Origin: Fen-671 sp963794745
GTDB lineage: Bacteria > Actinomycetota > Acidimicrobiia > Acidimicrobiales > Palsa-688
Direction: 5' to 3'
Assembly (NCBI GenBank): GCA_963794745.1
Contig: CAWCEZ010000010.1
Coordinates: forward strand, 620,001-684,000
Length of the DNA: 64,000 nt
A program made the position numbers and the translations under genes. The notes below the pieces were generated by a model. It saw only the letters and a program-made list of their open reading frames with translations, was not told the origin of the DNA and did not search any database. Within the stretch, counting starts at the first letter, position 1; each line of letters opens with the position of its first letter. Positions 1 to 10,082 of this stretch are shown here, piece by piece.

Positions 1-64
1 TCGGAAGTCCAGATGTCTACAACCTCGTCCGTGACATCCTCCCCTTGGAAGGGGCTCACTAGTT

Positions 65-2167
65 ATGTCTGACCAACCTTTGAACCCGCCTCCTGCGACC
101 TCGGACCTGACACCGCTGCCGACCGAGGTCTGCCCCTACTGCTCCAATGTCACGCCGGTCAGCGAATTCTGCGGCGTGTGCGGTTCCCACCTGGCCCACC
201 CCCACCCAGGTATAGCCGCACGGCGTGCCCACGCTTATTCGGCGAACCCCGAAGAGCACATCTTGCGGCTGTCGGTAGTGAGCACGCTGTTCCCTCACCT
301 CTCCCACCGCTCGAGCGCTCCTTTCCGGGCGGGCTTCGCTCTGCTCGTCACACTGCTCGTTATTTTCTCGGCCACCGGCCTGGAAGCACCGGTCATCGCC
401 CTGGCCGCTATGGGGGTCCCGCTCCTGTTCCAGCTCTATATCCATGAAGTGGACGTGTACGAGGAGGGCCACCTCAAGCTGACCGCCGTGACCCTCTTGA
501 TCGGTGCCGCTCTCGGCGTCGGCTGGGCTTTGCTCGGAGGGCCGATCGTCTCTCACGCCCTGCAGCCCACCCTGGGCGCCACGCTCGGCACGTGGGATGT
601 TGCGCAGGCGGCTGTTTTGGTCCCCATTGTCGGGCAAGCCCTGATGTTGGTGCCTCTTATGCTCGTGCTCCTGCTCGTACCCGGGTTTGGTGGGCGTCGG
701 GAGTCCCTGGACGGGTTCAGCCTCGGGGCGGCATCCGCCCTCGGGTTCACATTTGCCGCTGTAATTACTGACCTCGCCAACCGACTTTCAGACGGTCTCG
801 CACCCAGCCGCCCCTTCACCAATATCCTGACCGAGGCTCTCATTCGAGGCATCGCTACGCCGGTGCTGGCGGCGGCGGCTACTGGCCTGATCGGGGCGTC
901 CATCTGGGTCCACAAGTCGGAGAAGGGGACCGCCTCAGCCGGAGGACGTTGGATCGCCAACCCCCTGGTCGTGATCCTCGCCGTCGTCGCTGTCCAGGTC
1001 GGGTTGGGTTTCGCCGACCAGGCCCGCCTTTCCGACATTCCGCTCCTGGTGGTCCATCTGGCCGGCACCGCGGTGGTCCTGTTGGGCCTTCGGGTAGGGC
1101 TGCACCACATCCTGTTGCACGAAGCACACGACGTGGTCATCGGGCCTAGCACGACTTGCTCTCAGTGTTACCACGTCGTCCCCCTTATGCCCTTCTGCCC
1201 CTCCTGCGGAGTGGCACTGGCCGCCACCACCAAGCGTCGCCGCCCTCGACCGACGGCCGCTGCTGGATCGCCGGCGCCGGCCACGGGACAGGTCGATGAG
1301 GCAGCGAGCCCGACGCCCACAGCCCCGAGCTGGCCTTGTCTTAGTCCCGGGACCAATCCTGAGACACCTTGGATCGGCTTCGCCCTGGCGATAGGGCAAC
1401 CCTCCCCCGTGCAGCGTGCCCACCACGCACGTTTGCTGGCCATATTCAGCGCCGGGCTGGTCGCCATCATGGTGGCGCTGCTGCTCACGGCCATTACCAA
1501 GGAGCCGGACACGACACCTGTCCCCCGCTGCCACCTAGGCGGCTGCCCTGGACTGCCCTACCAAGCCACTAACAAGCTGCTCGGCTCTGGCGCCCCGGAA
1601 CCCCCTCCGAACGGGAGCTACAGGAGCGAGGACGGCCTCTTCAGTTTGGGGTTCTTCGTCCCCGATATCCTTGGTCGCCCGACCGTGACCCAGAGCACTT
1701 CCGGGCTGGTGTTGACATTCAACTCCGAAACTCTCTCGAACGGGACCAACACGGTCCACCTCGGAGGGGGCAAGATCGAAGTGGGCGACGTGAGCGGATC
1801 CGAGCTCGAGGGGGCGAGCCCTCAGCAAGTGGTGCAGAGCATCGTCTCTTCGGATATGCCCTCGGCGAGCCTGGCCTATGAGATGCCCGATGCCCTTGTC
1901 GGCGATGTACCCGGCTATGGCGGCATTTACGACGACGACGTCAACAGTGCGAGCGGCGAGCAGATCGACTATCGGGTAGGTCTAATGGCGGCCGTCGTCA
2001 ACGGGGTGGCCATAATCGTGATGGCTTTGGGGCCGGACGACGCATCTTTCCAGTCGCTCCCGTTCCTTGCCCACCCAAGCTTCGTCGACCTGGACCTAGC
2101 TATCAACGGTGGGCTGGATGCCATCGCCAACAGCATCCGCTGGTCCTCACAGACTTTCCAGCCTTAG
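65..2167 (+). CDS. PrsW-like membrane protein with two zinc ribbons
   Basis: A 700-residue protein. A zinc ribbon (C23, C26, C36, C39) opens the chain, followed by about eight hydrophobic segments (residues 88-350), a second zinc ribbon (C365, C368, C378, C381), a Pro/Ala-rich linker, one more membrane helix near 455-478 and a C-terminal domain of about 200 residues that should lie outside the cell. The membrane part resembles the PrsW intramembrane protease fold (the DGFSLGAASALGF and ALIRGIATPVLAA segments), but I do not see the paired catalytic glutamates, so proteolysis is doubtful. The ATG at 65 is preceded by a purine-rich GGAAGGGG stretch about 11 bases upstream. No substrate can be named. 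Confidence 0.6.
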   Translation: MSDQPLNPPPATSDLTPLPTEVCPYCSNVTPVSEFCGVCGSHLAHPHPGIAARRAHAYSANPEEHILRLSVVSTLFPHLSHRSSAPFRAGFALLVTLLVIFSATGLEAPVIALAAMGVPLLFQLYIHEVDVYEEGHLKLTAVTLLIGAALGVGWALLGGPIVSHALQPTLGATLGTWDVAQAAVLVPIVGQALMLVPLMLVLLLVPGFGGRRESLDGFSLGAASALGFTFAAVITDLANRLSDGLAPSRPFTNILTEALIRGIATPVLAAAATGLIGASIWVHKSEKGTASAGGRWIANPLVVILAVVAVQVGLGFADQARLSDIPLLVVHLAGTAVVLLGLRVGLHHILLHEAHDVVIGPSTTCSQCYHVVPLMPFCPSCGVALAATTKRRRPRPTAAAGSPAPATGQVDEAASPTPTAPSWPCLSPGTNPETPWIGFALAIGQPSPVQRAHHARLLAIFSAGLVAIMVALLLTAITKEPDTTPVPRCHLGGCPGLPYQATNKLLGSGAPEPPPNGSYRSEDGLFSLGFFVPDILGRPTVTQSTSGLVLTFNSETLSNGTNTVHLGGGKIEVGDVSGSELEGASPQQVVQSIVSSDMPSASLAYEMPDALVGDVPGYGGIYDDDVNSASGEQIDYRVGLMAAVVNGVAIIVMALGPDDASFQSLPFLAHPSFVDLDLAINGGLDAIANSIRWSSQTFQP

Positions 2168-2207
2168 CAATGGGCGGGCCAACCGAGCCCTCGCGTGCGT
2201 CCGGCTC

Positions 2208-2640
2208 ATGCAAGCAGGCTCGCGTCGGAGGGTGAACGTCCTGGCTCGACGCGTAGGCGCTGCGCGCGTGCCGCAGTCGCACCGCGGGGCAGTTAGGTAC
2301 GTGGCTGTCGTGGCGGCAGTGGCGTTCGTGTCTGTTGGCTTACAGGCAACGTCGGTCGCACTGGCGGACGTCCCTGACCTCTCAGGTACGTGGACGTTGA
2401 CCGATACGTGGTTGCAGGGTACGGGCCCTTCGACCGACTCGGTGACGTTGACGCGTACGGGCCCCGGTGTGTACACGATCGCTCATGGTTCGTATGTCAC
2501 GACTGACGTCCCGATTTCGGGAGGTTCTGGGCTAAATTGGAGTGTGCGAGCCAGGGACCTGAGCTTGAATTCGCACCGCACGCATGGTGGCTGGTCGGAC
2601 TCGGGCCACCTGGGACGAGGCAACGCTTGGGTCATCTCGT
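2208..2640 (+). pseudogene. N-terminal remnant of a secreted protein
   Basis: From the ATG at 2208 the frame encodes a basic N-terminus, a hydrophobic stretch (VAVVAAVAFVSVGLQATSVALA) typical of a signal peptide, and about 70 residues of Thr/Ser-rich sequence with a DLSGTWTLTD segment as in extracellular beta-rich proteins. Past about 2600 the composition changes abruptly to Arg/His/Gly-rich sequence without protein-like character. The same frame then runs into an unrelated E1-like segment, so this is probably the head of a broken gene. Confidence 0.4.
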
Positions 2641-2769
2641 GGCTTCCTCAAGCGACCGAGAGAGGTAGAAGTCTTTCACCAGGACGTGGGACTCACTGTC
2701 CCGGCCAACCACAGCACCGGTCTGTACACGCCGATCGGTTCCGAGGGGTGCGGAAGACACGGCTCGTAG

Positions 2770-3326
2770 CGTCAGGCCTGGAGCGCGCCGGCCTTGTCAC
2801 CACGATCATTGAGCGCCGCATGGGTCCGGGCGTCCGGGTCACCCTCGATGAGCACCACGTCGCATTGTTGGGTGTAGACAACTTTCCAACGAGGCGATTG
2901 ATTTCTGCCATCTCCTGGCCATTCGCCATTGATGTCGGCCTCGGTAGTGGGCCTGGCAACTTCGGGTCCCTGCTGATGCGCCGCTTCCCCGGAGCGGTCC
3001 CGAGCGACCAAATTGTCGGATGGCAAGACGAAAGCGAGATGGTGATTATTCCGGACAGCCCTGCCTTCGACGACCTAAAACGGCGCCAAGATCAATGCGG
3101 GCTGGTCGAGTTGGCCGGGAAGGCCGTCGGTGCTTCGTTCGTCGGGGTGGTGGCTGCGTGCGTCGCTCTGGCCGAGGCGACTCGGGAACTACACGGTGGC
3201 AAGGGATTTGACGTACTGGCCCTGGACACAACCTCCGTGCAGATAGCGACGGACCCTGCAACGACCCCCGCGGAAGTGGTCGCTTTGCCGTTACACGACT
3301 CCACCGTGGGTCGATCTTCACTGTAA
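2770..3326 (+). pseudogene. C-terminal fragment of a ThiF/E1-like protein
   Basis: About 180 residues in the same frame as the secreted remnant upstream, but of different character. It includes HHVALLGVDNFPTRR, AIDVGLGSGPGNFGSLL and QCGLVELAGKAVGASF followed by a helix and LHGG. These resemble the second half of ThiF/E1-type adenylyltransferase domains: an Asp-Asn-containing strand, a Gly-rich loop, and a Cys-Gly near the end. The nucleotide-binding N-terminal half is missing. An E1-like domain would adenylate the C-terminus of a ubiquitin-like or sulfur-carrier protein, but no partner gene is visible and the fragment should be inactive. The family call rests on motif resemblance only. Confidence 0.4.
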
Positions 3327-3420
3327 CTCAGAGATTTACCGGACTGGTGAAGAAAGGGCAGAACCGTGAAGAACTTTCAAAGGCAGTTGCAGGTCAAACT
3401 CCAACTCGCCGCCCCTCCCC

Positions 3421-4626
3421 TTATTTGCGGCTTCTCCTCTTGACTTCAGGCACAACTAATTGATGGTTCCGAACCATGTAGCGGTCGAACTGAGGGACGG
3501 TGAACGCGGCCAAACCGTACCCAGGGGTGTAGAGGAGGCCTTTTTCGATCAAACGGGCGCGTGTCGGGGCCAGCTGTTCAGAGGTCCGACGCAGTACCCG
3601 GGCTACGTCCAACGCTTTTTGCGGGCCGGCCCAAGGCCCGCCATGGCGCGCAGGTAGGCCAGCTCCAGTTCGGTCGTACGATCAGCCTGCACCCTGAAGA
3701 AGCTGCCGTCGAGCTTTTGTTCGACAACGGGCTGGGCACGGGTCACGTCTTCGAGCGTTATGGGCGGCTCGTAAGCCTCGTCCCAGACGATCTTGCCGTA
3801 CTCCTGCAGGAAGTAGGGGTAGCGGTCGGTATAGGTGACGATGGCCTCGGTGGCGTCATCGGCATAGCCGACCCCCAGTTCTTCTGCCGGACCTACGAGG
3901 GCGGCCCGGGCCTCGTCGTGTTCGAGCTGGCCGATTTCTGGGAACTTGAACAGCCGCTCGGAATAGGACTTGGCCTCCCCGGCTAAGCGCGGGATTTGCG
4001 GGAGCCCGGCGGCCACCAAGGTGACAGGTAGGTTGCGTTGGACCGTCTTATGAAGGGCGGTTATGAGCGCTTCCAAGTGGGCCTGGCCGAGGAACTGGAT
4101 CTCGTCGAACAAGAAGACGACACCGGTCTGGTGCTCTTGGGCCGCCTCGCCGAGAGCGACGAACAGGTCGGTCAGGTCATTCGCGAAGTCGCCGCTATCT
4201 GCCAGGCCCTCTGCGGGCCCCACGTCGAGGCCGGCGTTGAGGCTCCCGTCCGGCTTGATGGTAATGCTGAACGACTTGATCACGCGGGCGGCCCGCTTGG
4301 CCCGGTCGCCCCAGCGCGCGCTGGACGAGATCGACAGCAGAGCGCGGCGGGCCAGCGCCCCGATCTGGGGCCCGAACTCGGTGGCCTTGGTCATCTCGGC
4401 TTCGATCGTGACCCAGTCCCGTGCCTCGCTACGGCGGCGGAACTCTCCTAGCAGAACGGTCTTGCCCACTCCCCGCAGCCCGGTGACGATCATCGACTGC
4501 ACGGTGGCGCCCCGTTCGAGCCGCGAGAGCAGCACATCGAAGGCGTCCAGCTCGGTAGCCCGGCCGGCCAAAAAGGGAGGTTTGGCCCCCCGTGTTGGGG
4601 GTGTAGGGATTATGTCGGGGGTCCAT
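3421..4626 (-). pseudogene. AAA-family ATP-binding protein with two single-base shifts
   Basis: A STAND/ORC-like ATPase of about 400 residues: Walker A GLRGVGKTVLL, Walker B VVFLFDEIQF, a sensor-like LVAAGLPQIP strand, a helical lid and a winged-helix-like tail that ends KRRSRK. The usual family N-terminus NPYTPN...PFLAGR is split between two frames at a run of six C (plus strand 4586-4591). The C-terminal wing is in another frame past a run of five T (3616-3620). The span 3421-4626 is exactly 402 codons, so one inserted and one lost base would restore a full reading frame. A GTG at 4655 opens the main frame without correction. The gene may be intact in the cell if these are sequencing errors. 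Confidence 0.6.
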
Positions 4627-4636
4627 GTCTTGCAAA

Positions 4637-4677
4637 CCTTATCACACTTTATCACTGTTTGATAAGGTTAGATAAGG
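4637..4677. promoter_or_regulatory. Repeated TTATC/GATAA sites before the AAA ATPase
   Basis: The sequence reads CCTTATC, TTTATC, then GATAAGG and GATAAGG again, so two left-facing and two right-facing copies of one heptamer lie within about 40 bases. This forms nested inverted repeats between the divergently read ATPase (start 4626) and a small reading frame beginning at 4678. The layout suits an operator for a dimeric regulator, or autoregulation; no regulator gene can be tied to it. Confidence 0.4.
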
Positions 4678-4990
4678 ATGAAAAGGTCAGGCCGCGGGCC
4701 GGGCCGGCTGACCGGTCCTCCTCCCCCCGAGACGCCTACTACCCGATACTGCCTCCTCAACTACGAAGACAACCCAGGCGGGGCAGCACGTGCCAGTGCG
4801 ATCGCCGGTCACGAGCAGGTCCGCAGTGCGTTAGCACTTCTTGCCGAGCGCTTCGATCTGCGGAACACGATGGACCACATACCTACAGGCTTTCCTCGAC
4901 GACAGCGACCCCGAGGACGTGTCGCAGCTACGGCAGGAAGAGGTCGCCGTCGTCCGCCAATTCCTCGCACCACTGAACTCCGCCCCCTGA
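4678..4990 (+). pseudogene. Small frameshifted reading frame of unknown function
   Basis: From ATG 4678, preceded by GATAAGG, the frame gives a Pro/Arg-rich start and then a helical stretch (HEQVRSALALLAERFDL). The continuation with protein-like composition (TYLQAFLDDSDPEDVSQL, ending FLAPLNSAP at the TGA 4988-4990) is in the next frame, so a one-base shift near 4865 is implied. I do not recognise the family. It is divergent from the AAA ATPase and could be its partner, but the evidence is weak. Confidence 0.25.
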
Positions 4991-5140
4991 TCGCCAGCCG
5001 ACGATGAACCTCGGTCACATCGACTTAAACCTCCAAAAGTCACTCCAACCCCGCAAGGTCAAGCGGCAATCACAAGCCCTCTTGACAAAGAGCCATGAGT
5101 GGGTAGTACACACTTGCACCTTTAGTCCGGGGCCGGACTA

Positions 5141-5243
5141 ATGGTGCTTATGCCGGGTGCGCAGTTATGCCGGGTTGGCCGATCGCCGAGACGATCGCGG
5201 CAGTTGGGGCTTGGTGGTGAGCGTGAAAGTCCCGGCATAACTA
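5141..5243 (+). repeat. Left 103-bp terminal inverted repeat of the RIT element
   Basis: Aligned base by base with the reverse complement of 16261-16363, it matches at 96 of 103 positions without gaps. It contains the decamer TTATGCCGGG twice near its outer edge (5149-5158 and 5165-5174), the inverted form CCCGGCATAA at its inner edge, and an imperfect palindrome around GATCGCCGAGACGATC in the middle. Such sub-repeats would serve as recombinase-binding sites. Confidence 0.9.
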
Positions 5244-5310
5244 CAAGGCTCAGGACCGGGCCAACGATGTGACGACGGTCCTCTCAGGCAACGACCTGAG
5301 AGGAGCTGAA

Positions 5311-6487
5311 ATGAGGACCACCGCAAACGAACCGTCGGGCGCACTGAGAGAGCGAGCGCGCCAGGCCTGCCTCGCGCTCGCAGAGCTTGGTTACGGGGAG
5401 CGCAGCGTAGCTGCCTACGCCAAAGTGCTCTCGGATATGGAACTGTGGCTGGAGCGACAAGGAATGGCTCGGCCAACCAAGGCAGCAGTTCGGGCCTTCA
5501 TCGCTTACTGGCACCGACGCGGGGCCGCCACTTAAGGGCCTCACCGAGCTGTCGGAGTACTTGGTGTTAGCAGGGGCGACTTGTCCCGGTGCGCTCTCCG
5601 AGGCAGCCAAGGCCGTCCAGGCATACGGGGCTTACATGCGCCAGGAGCAGTGCCTGAGCAAAATAACCGTTACCGGCAATAGCAATGTTGCCCGGAGGTT
5701 CTTGTTATGGAGGGCGGCAGCAGGACGAAGGGACCTCGGTGGCATCGGCATTGCCGAGCTCCATGCCTTCGTCGCTGCCGAGGCTGGCCGGCTGAAGCTC
5801 GCCTCGCTCAAGACCGCCGTCGGGGCGCTCAGCTCTTTCCTCGCCTACCTGTTCAGCACCGGCACCATCGCCACGGACCTGTCGGGTGCCCTGCCGAGAG
5901 CCGCCGCCCGAGGAGTGCTAAGCCCCCCGAGGGCCGCCCAGGCGCCGACGATCGCCCGCCTGCTCCAAAGCTGCGACCGGTCTCGGCCCACGGGCTTGCG
6001 GAACTTCGCTGTGCTCATGCTCATGGCCCGTCTCGGCCTGCGGGCGAACGAGATCGCCTCCATGGCTTTGGAGGACATCGACTGGGGGCGCGGCGAGCTG
6101 GCCGTGCACGGCAAGAGGAGGCCGGGCCGAGCGCCTCCCCCTCCCCGCCGACGTCGGCGAAGCCCTGGCGGCCTATCTCAGCGGGGGGCGTCAGAGCGGT
6201 GCTTGCCGGGCGGTGTTCTTGTCCGCCCGCCCCAAAGCATCCCCGATGAGCCGTTACGCCGTGGTGATGGTGCCTCGGCAGGCGGCGCGCCGCTGCGGGC
6301 TAGCCGATGTGGGCGGCCACAGCCTGCGCCACGCCCTTGCCAGCGCCATGCTGGCCGAGGGGCAAGCATGGCCGAGGTCGCCCAAGTGCTCCGCCACTCC
6401 GACCAGGCCGTGACGGCGACCTACGCAAAAGTCGACCGCTCTCGCCTCGGCCTGGTCGTGCGCCCCTGGCCGGCGGTGGGCCAATGA
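5311..6487 (+). pseudogene. First tyrosine recombinase of the RIT trio (frameshifted)
   Basis: The ATG at 5311 follows AGGAGCTGAA, a good ribosome-binding site. Two arm-binding SAM-like N-terminal domains come first (about 5340-5520 and 5590-5880). The catalytic domain shows the first Arg box (GLRANEIASMALEDIDW), a HSLRHALASAM box and the tyrosine in AVTATYAKVD. The frame breaks near 5525, near 6115 and at 6366, where GAGGGGCAAGC lacks one G. The span is 1177 bases, so it cannot be read through. The stop TGA overlaps the ATG of the next recombinase, which shows the original operon. All catalytic boxes survive, so decay is recent or partly a sequencing effect. Confidence 0.75.
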
Positions 6488-7384
6488 GCGCCCTTGTGGG
6501 CTCGCTGCAGGGCTACATCGCCCTCCGGCGGGCCAGCGGCTACCGGCCCGAGCCAGCGAGGAAGCTCCTCGAAGGCTTCGTCGCTTACTTGGAGGCCCGG
6601 GGTGAGCCAGACGCGTGAGCGTGGACGCGGCCCTCGCCTGGGCGGCCGACCCGGCCAAGAGCCCAAGTTCCTGCGCGGAGCGCTTGACCGCCGTGCGGGG
6701 ATTCGCCCGCTACCTGCGCAGCTTCGACGACGCCCACCAGGTCCCGCCGAGGAGCCTGCTCCCCTTGGGCGGACAGCGGCGAGTGCCCTACCTGTTGTCG
6801 CCCGCCGAAGTGGTGACGCTCATGGTCGCCGCCCGCCGGCTCGTGCCCCGCCCGTTTGGAGCGGCCATGGAGACCCTCATCGGCCTGCTCGCCACGACGG
6901 GGCTGCGCCCAGGAGAGGCTTACGCGCTCGGGCGAGGCGACGTCGACTTCGAAGCGCCGGCCGTGGCGGTGGGGGCCTACAAACCGGGAGGGTGCCGCAT
7001 CCTGCCGCTCCACCCGAGCGCCGCCGAGGCGCTGCGGTCCTATGCCAGCGAGCGCGACAAGGCGTTGCCGGGCAGCGCTAAGTTCTTCGCCTTTTGTGGC
7101 GAGCGGCCCGGGGCCACCTTCAGCCACCTCTTGGAACACGCTGGGGTGGCGGCCCCGCCAGGGCGGCGACCGCCGCGCCTTTATGACTTGCGCCACAGCT
7201 TTGCGGTCTCGACCCTGGTCAGCTGGTATGGCCAAGGAGCAGACGTAAGGCCTCGCCTGCCAGTGCTGTCGGCCTACATGGGGCACAAAAAACCGAAGGA
7301 AACGTATTGGTACTTACAGGCCGCCCCGAGCTCATGGCGCTTGCCGCCCGTCGCCTCGAGCTCTCCTTGGGAGAAGCCCCATGA
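6484..7384 (+). pseudogene. Second tyrosine recombinase of the RIT trio (frameshifted)
   Basis: Begins at ATG 6484 in an ATGA overlap with the first recombinase. An N-terminal arm (SALVGSLQGYIALRRASGY) stops at TGA 6616, where one missing base separates it from the rest of the domain. The catalytic part carries GLRPGEAYALGRGDVDF, a DLRHSFAVSTLVSWY box and the tyrosine in KETYWYLQA. A second shift near 7320 is needed to reach the natural end (LELSLGEAP) at TGA 7382-7384, which again overlaps the next ATG. The protein would be about 300 residues and act with its neighbours on the 103-bp ends. Confidence 0.75.
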
Positions 7385-8185
7385 GCGCCCTGGCCCCGGT
7401 CCTGGAGGGCTTTTTCACCGAGCGGCTCATGGCCAAGCGGGCGAGCCCGGCCACCATCTGCTGCTACCGGGACACCTTTTACCTATTGGTAGGCTTTGCC
7501 TCGGCACGGGCAGGAAAGCCGCCTTCGGGCCTCGACATGGCAGACATCGGCCCTGAGGTGGTGGTCGCCTTCTTGGACCACCTCGAGCACGAACGCTCCA
7601 ACAGTGTCGCCACCCGCAACCTGCGCCTGGCCACGGTGCACTCGTTGTTCTCCTACGCGGCGCCACGTTGCCCTGAGCACGCTGGCATGGTCGCCCGGGT
7701 CCTCGCCATCCCCCGCAAACGTCCCGACCAGCGCCTCGTCAGCTTCCTCACCAGGGCCGAGTCTCAGGCACTGCTGGCTGCACCCGACCGCTCCAGCTGG
7801 GCTGGTCGGCGCGACTATGCGCTGTTGGCGCTGGCACTCCAGGCCGGCTTGAGGGTCTCGGAGCTGACCGGCTTGAACGCGCGGCGACGTCGAGCTGTTA
7901 TCAGGTGCCAATGTCCACTGCGCCGGAAAGGGCAGGCGCGAGCGGCGCACCCCGCTCACCACCGGGACGGTCCGGGTCTTGCGAGCATGGCTGGCCGAAA
8001 GGCCCGGCCCGGCCTCGGCGCCGCTGTTGCCGACCAGGTTCGGAGGTCGCCTGAGCACAGACGCAGTCGCCGACCTCCTCGCCAAACACGTATCAGTCGC
8101 CGTCAAATCTTGCCCATCGCTCGGCGAAAAACGAGTCAGCCCGCACACGCTCAGGCATACCTGTGCCATGGAGCTCCATTCGACG
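7381..8185 (+). pseudogene. Third tyrosine recombinase of the RIT trio, N-terminal 3/4
   Basis: Starts at ATG 7381 (ATGA overlap). An N-terminal SAM-like domain (EGFFTERLMAKRASPATICCYRD) is followed by the catalytic domain with GLRVSELTGLN and HTLRHTCAMEL. A one-base shift near 7878 splits the catalytic domain. After CAMEL, at about 8180, the sequence no longer continues as this subfamily would (LWLGH...YLHADL). That missing tail with the nucleophile lies 7.9 kb away at 16075-16263. The gene is therefore cut between the His-Arg box and the tyrosine. Confidence 0.75.
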
Positions 8186-8314
8186 GCGGTGCCGACGTGC
8201 GTTACGTCGCTGAGTATTCGGGCACGAGAACTCGAGTCCACTAAGATCTACACGCGGGTCTCGGTAGAAAAGCTCGTGCGGTGCACAGGCCGCTCATTAG
8301 GCGGGGAAAGCTGA
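8186..8314 (+). pseudogene. C-terminal tail of a different, XerD-like recombinase
   Basis: Directly after the broken third recombinase, two overlapping frames give GGADVRYVAEYSG and then ELESTKIYTRVSVEKL. Read together with one shift near 8225, they form the end of a XerC/XerD-type recombinase with the tyrosine in KIYTRVS. This differs from the tail expected for the RIT recombinase, so it looks like a chimeric join. It marks the left edge of the foreign block. Confidence 0.5.
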
Positions 8315-8373
8315 GGGGCTAGGTCTTAGCGTGTTAGACTAGATCGCTAGTCGCTCACGCCTATGCTGGGCTT

Positions 8374-8580
8374 GTGACGCATCTCACTGTTGGACTTGAT
8401 GATTCAGAGGCTGTAGAGCTTGCGGCAGAGGCTTCGCGTTAAGGTCTTTAAGCAGACGAGCTCGCTCACGTGCTATTGTAGACTACTTTAGGCGCTCGAG
8501 AGTGACGGCTGAGCGGTTGGAGCTTGAAGACACGGTACTGAGTTTTGTAGGTATGATGGCATCGGAAAAGCTACGTGGGG
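8374..8580 (+). pseudogene. Degraded VapB-like antitoxin
   Basis: GTG 8374 opens THLTVGLDDSEAVELAAEASR and ends at TAA after 22 codons. A second frame from about 8455 continues with helical sequence (RAIVDYFRRSRVTAERLELED). The pattern (short beta strand, helix, helix) fits a type II antitoxin of the ribbon-helix-helix kind broken by a shift. It lies immediately before the PIN-domain toxin, as expected for a vapBC pair. Confidence 0.35.
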
Positions 8581-9045
8581 AGAGTGTTGACGGATCGCTG
8601 GAGGCTTCGGTCGATAGCGCTTTTGGTAGACACCGGTACTCTTGTTGCGGCGGTTAACACCGCTGACTTCGACTATCTGGTCTGCGCAGCTCTGCTTCGC
8701 TCCGAGCTCGCGCTATTTGTGGTATCTTCGCTGGTACTGGCGGAGGTCTGTTACCTGATAGGCAAGTTAGGCTCGGTAGACAACGAGGCAACGTTGCTTG
8801 GGGCTATGGCACGTCACGCATTTCAACTGGAGGCTCTCTCGACGGCAGACCTCGAGCGGATGGCAGAGCTAGTTGGCCGCGCAGTACGGCGACCTACGAC
8901 TGGGCGGCACGGATGCTTCCGTTGTCGCACTCGGTGAGCGTCTTGGCCTCACACGGCTGGCGACACTCAACCACAGAGACTTCATCGTTGTCCGCTCTCG
9001 GCATACTGAAGCCTTCGAGCTCTTGCCGGCGCCGACAGGGCTACA
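8575..9045 (+). pseudogene. VapC-type PIN-domain toxin, frameshifted
   Basis: The first frame gives LLVDTGTLVAAVNTADFDY, with the first PIN acidic residue in VDTG, then a SSLVLAEVCYLI helix with the conserved Glu. After a one-base shift at about 8876-8883 the second frame gives QYGDLRLGGTDASVVALGERLG with the TDA acidic pair and ATLNHRDF. Joined, the parts form a complete PIN ribonuclease of about 140 residues. As written it is broken. Past about 9045 the frame runs on into unrelated sequence. Confidence 0.6.
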
Positions 9046-9305
9046 CAGAAGAATCACGAGCGCCACGATGACAAAGCGCGCCTGGGCTATTGGCCCGCAC
9101 CATGCGAGAAAGCCAAGTAACGCGGACAGCTCAAGCATCAACACGATAAGGGCCAGGCACCGACAGGTCCGGTCCTTTTGCAGAAAGCACGCAGCCCGGC
9201 CGAACCTCCCCGACGTATTCGGTTGTAGTGCGCGCATACGGCGAGGCGCAGCTCAGGGCCGCCTTGCACAGTCGAACTACGTCAAAAGGCACACGAGGTC
9301 TGTGT

Positions 9306-9994
9306 TCGCGCTGGTATGACACGGGGACGGGGGAGTTGATGAGCGTAGACTCTGACCTCGCTGTGACAGACCAGCTCTACGCCTATGCCGGCGATGACAC
9401 GGTGAACGAGGCGGACCCGAGCGGACTGTACTCGTACAGCTATTACTGGGACCTTGGCTGGCTGGGCAAGCCCGGCAATGTCTTCGACTTCTTTTTGGCC
9501 CATACGAAAGAAGTGTTCCCCTTCTCGACTGGACGCTGCTCAACATTCTATGTAAACGAAAAATGCAGAGTTCAGGCCCAAAGGGACGCAGGACAACCTC
9601 TTTGTCAACAGCATCGACAGGAGTTTCCGGGAATTTGAGTATGACAATTCCGCTCTCGAGGTTACAGATAACACGCTCACTCTAGAGGTTCTCAAGTGGT
9701 GCACTGCAGGAGTCCGGGGCTGTTCTGTATAGCAGGAGACCCACCGCACTCAACAATATCCTTCAGTATCCTGGACATACCTGCCACGGCCGTGAGCCAG
9801 AAGAGTTGCAGCGGTGACGTCGATGTCTTAGAGCAGCATGCGGACGCTCCTAACGAGGAGCTTCATAACGAACGCAATGGCACCGCCCCCTCGCGGAGCT
9901 GCCGTGAAAGAGTCAGGCGAAGAACCTCGTCAAGGCCCTTGGTGGCGATCTCAGCAACATTGCTCTATTGACAGGTACTAGCTGGTATTCGTGA
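9306..9994 (+). pseudogene. Orphan Rhs C-terminal tip 1 (core end plus toxin-like domain)
   Basis: Begins abruptly with the end of an Rhs core repeat (WYDTGTGELMSVD, QLYAYAGDDTVNEADPSGL). The DPxGL signature marks the boundary where Rhs proteins switch to a variable toxin domain. Here the tip starts YSYSYYWDLGWLGKPGNVF. Parts of the tip continue in other frames (FVNSIDRSFREFEYDNSAL near 9600, STISFSILDIPATA near 9740, ALGGDLSNIALLTGTSWYS up to TGA 9992-9994), so at least three shifts are needed. No start codon or full core exists. It is a displaced cassette rather than a whole rhs gene. Confidence 0.6.
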
Positions 9995-10082
9995 TAAAGG
10001 GTTTGGTTGACCTTGTAAATCCACGTACTAGGCAGCAGGTGTCCCCTACTAGAGCGGAAGTTCGATGAAAAGGGGCCTCGTA

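Noticed and set aside
9040..9200. Two hydrophobic stretches on the minus strand between vapC and Rhs tip 1
   Set aside because: They could be two helices of a small membrane protein, but there is no good start or family and the segment overlaps decayed sequence.
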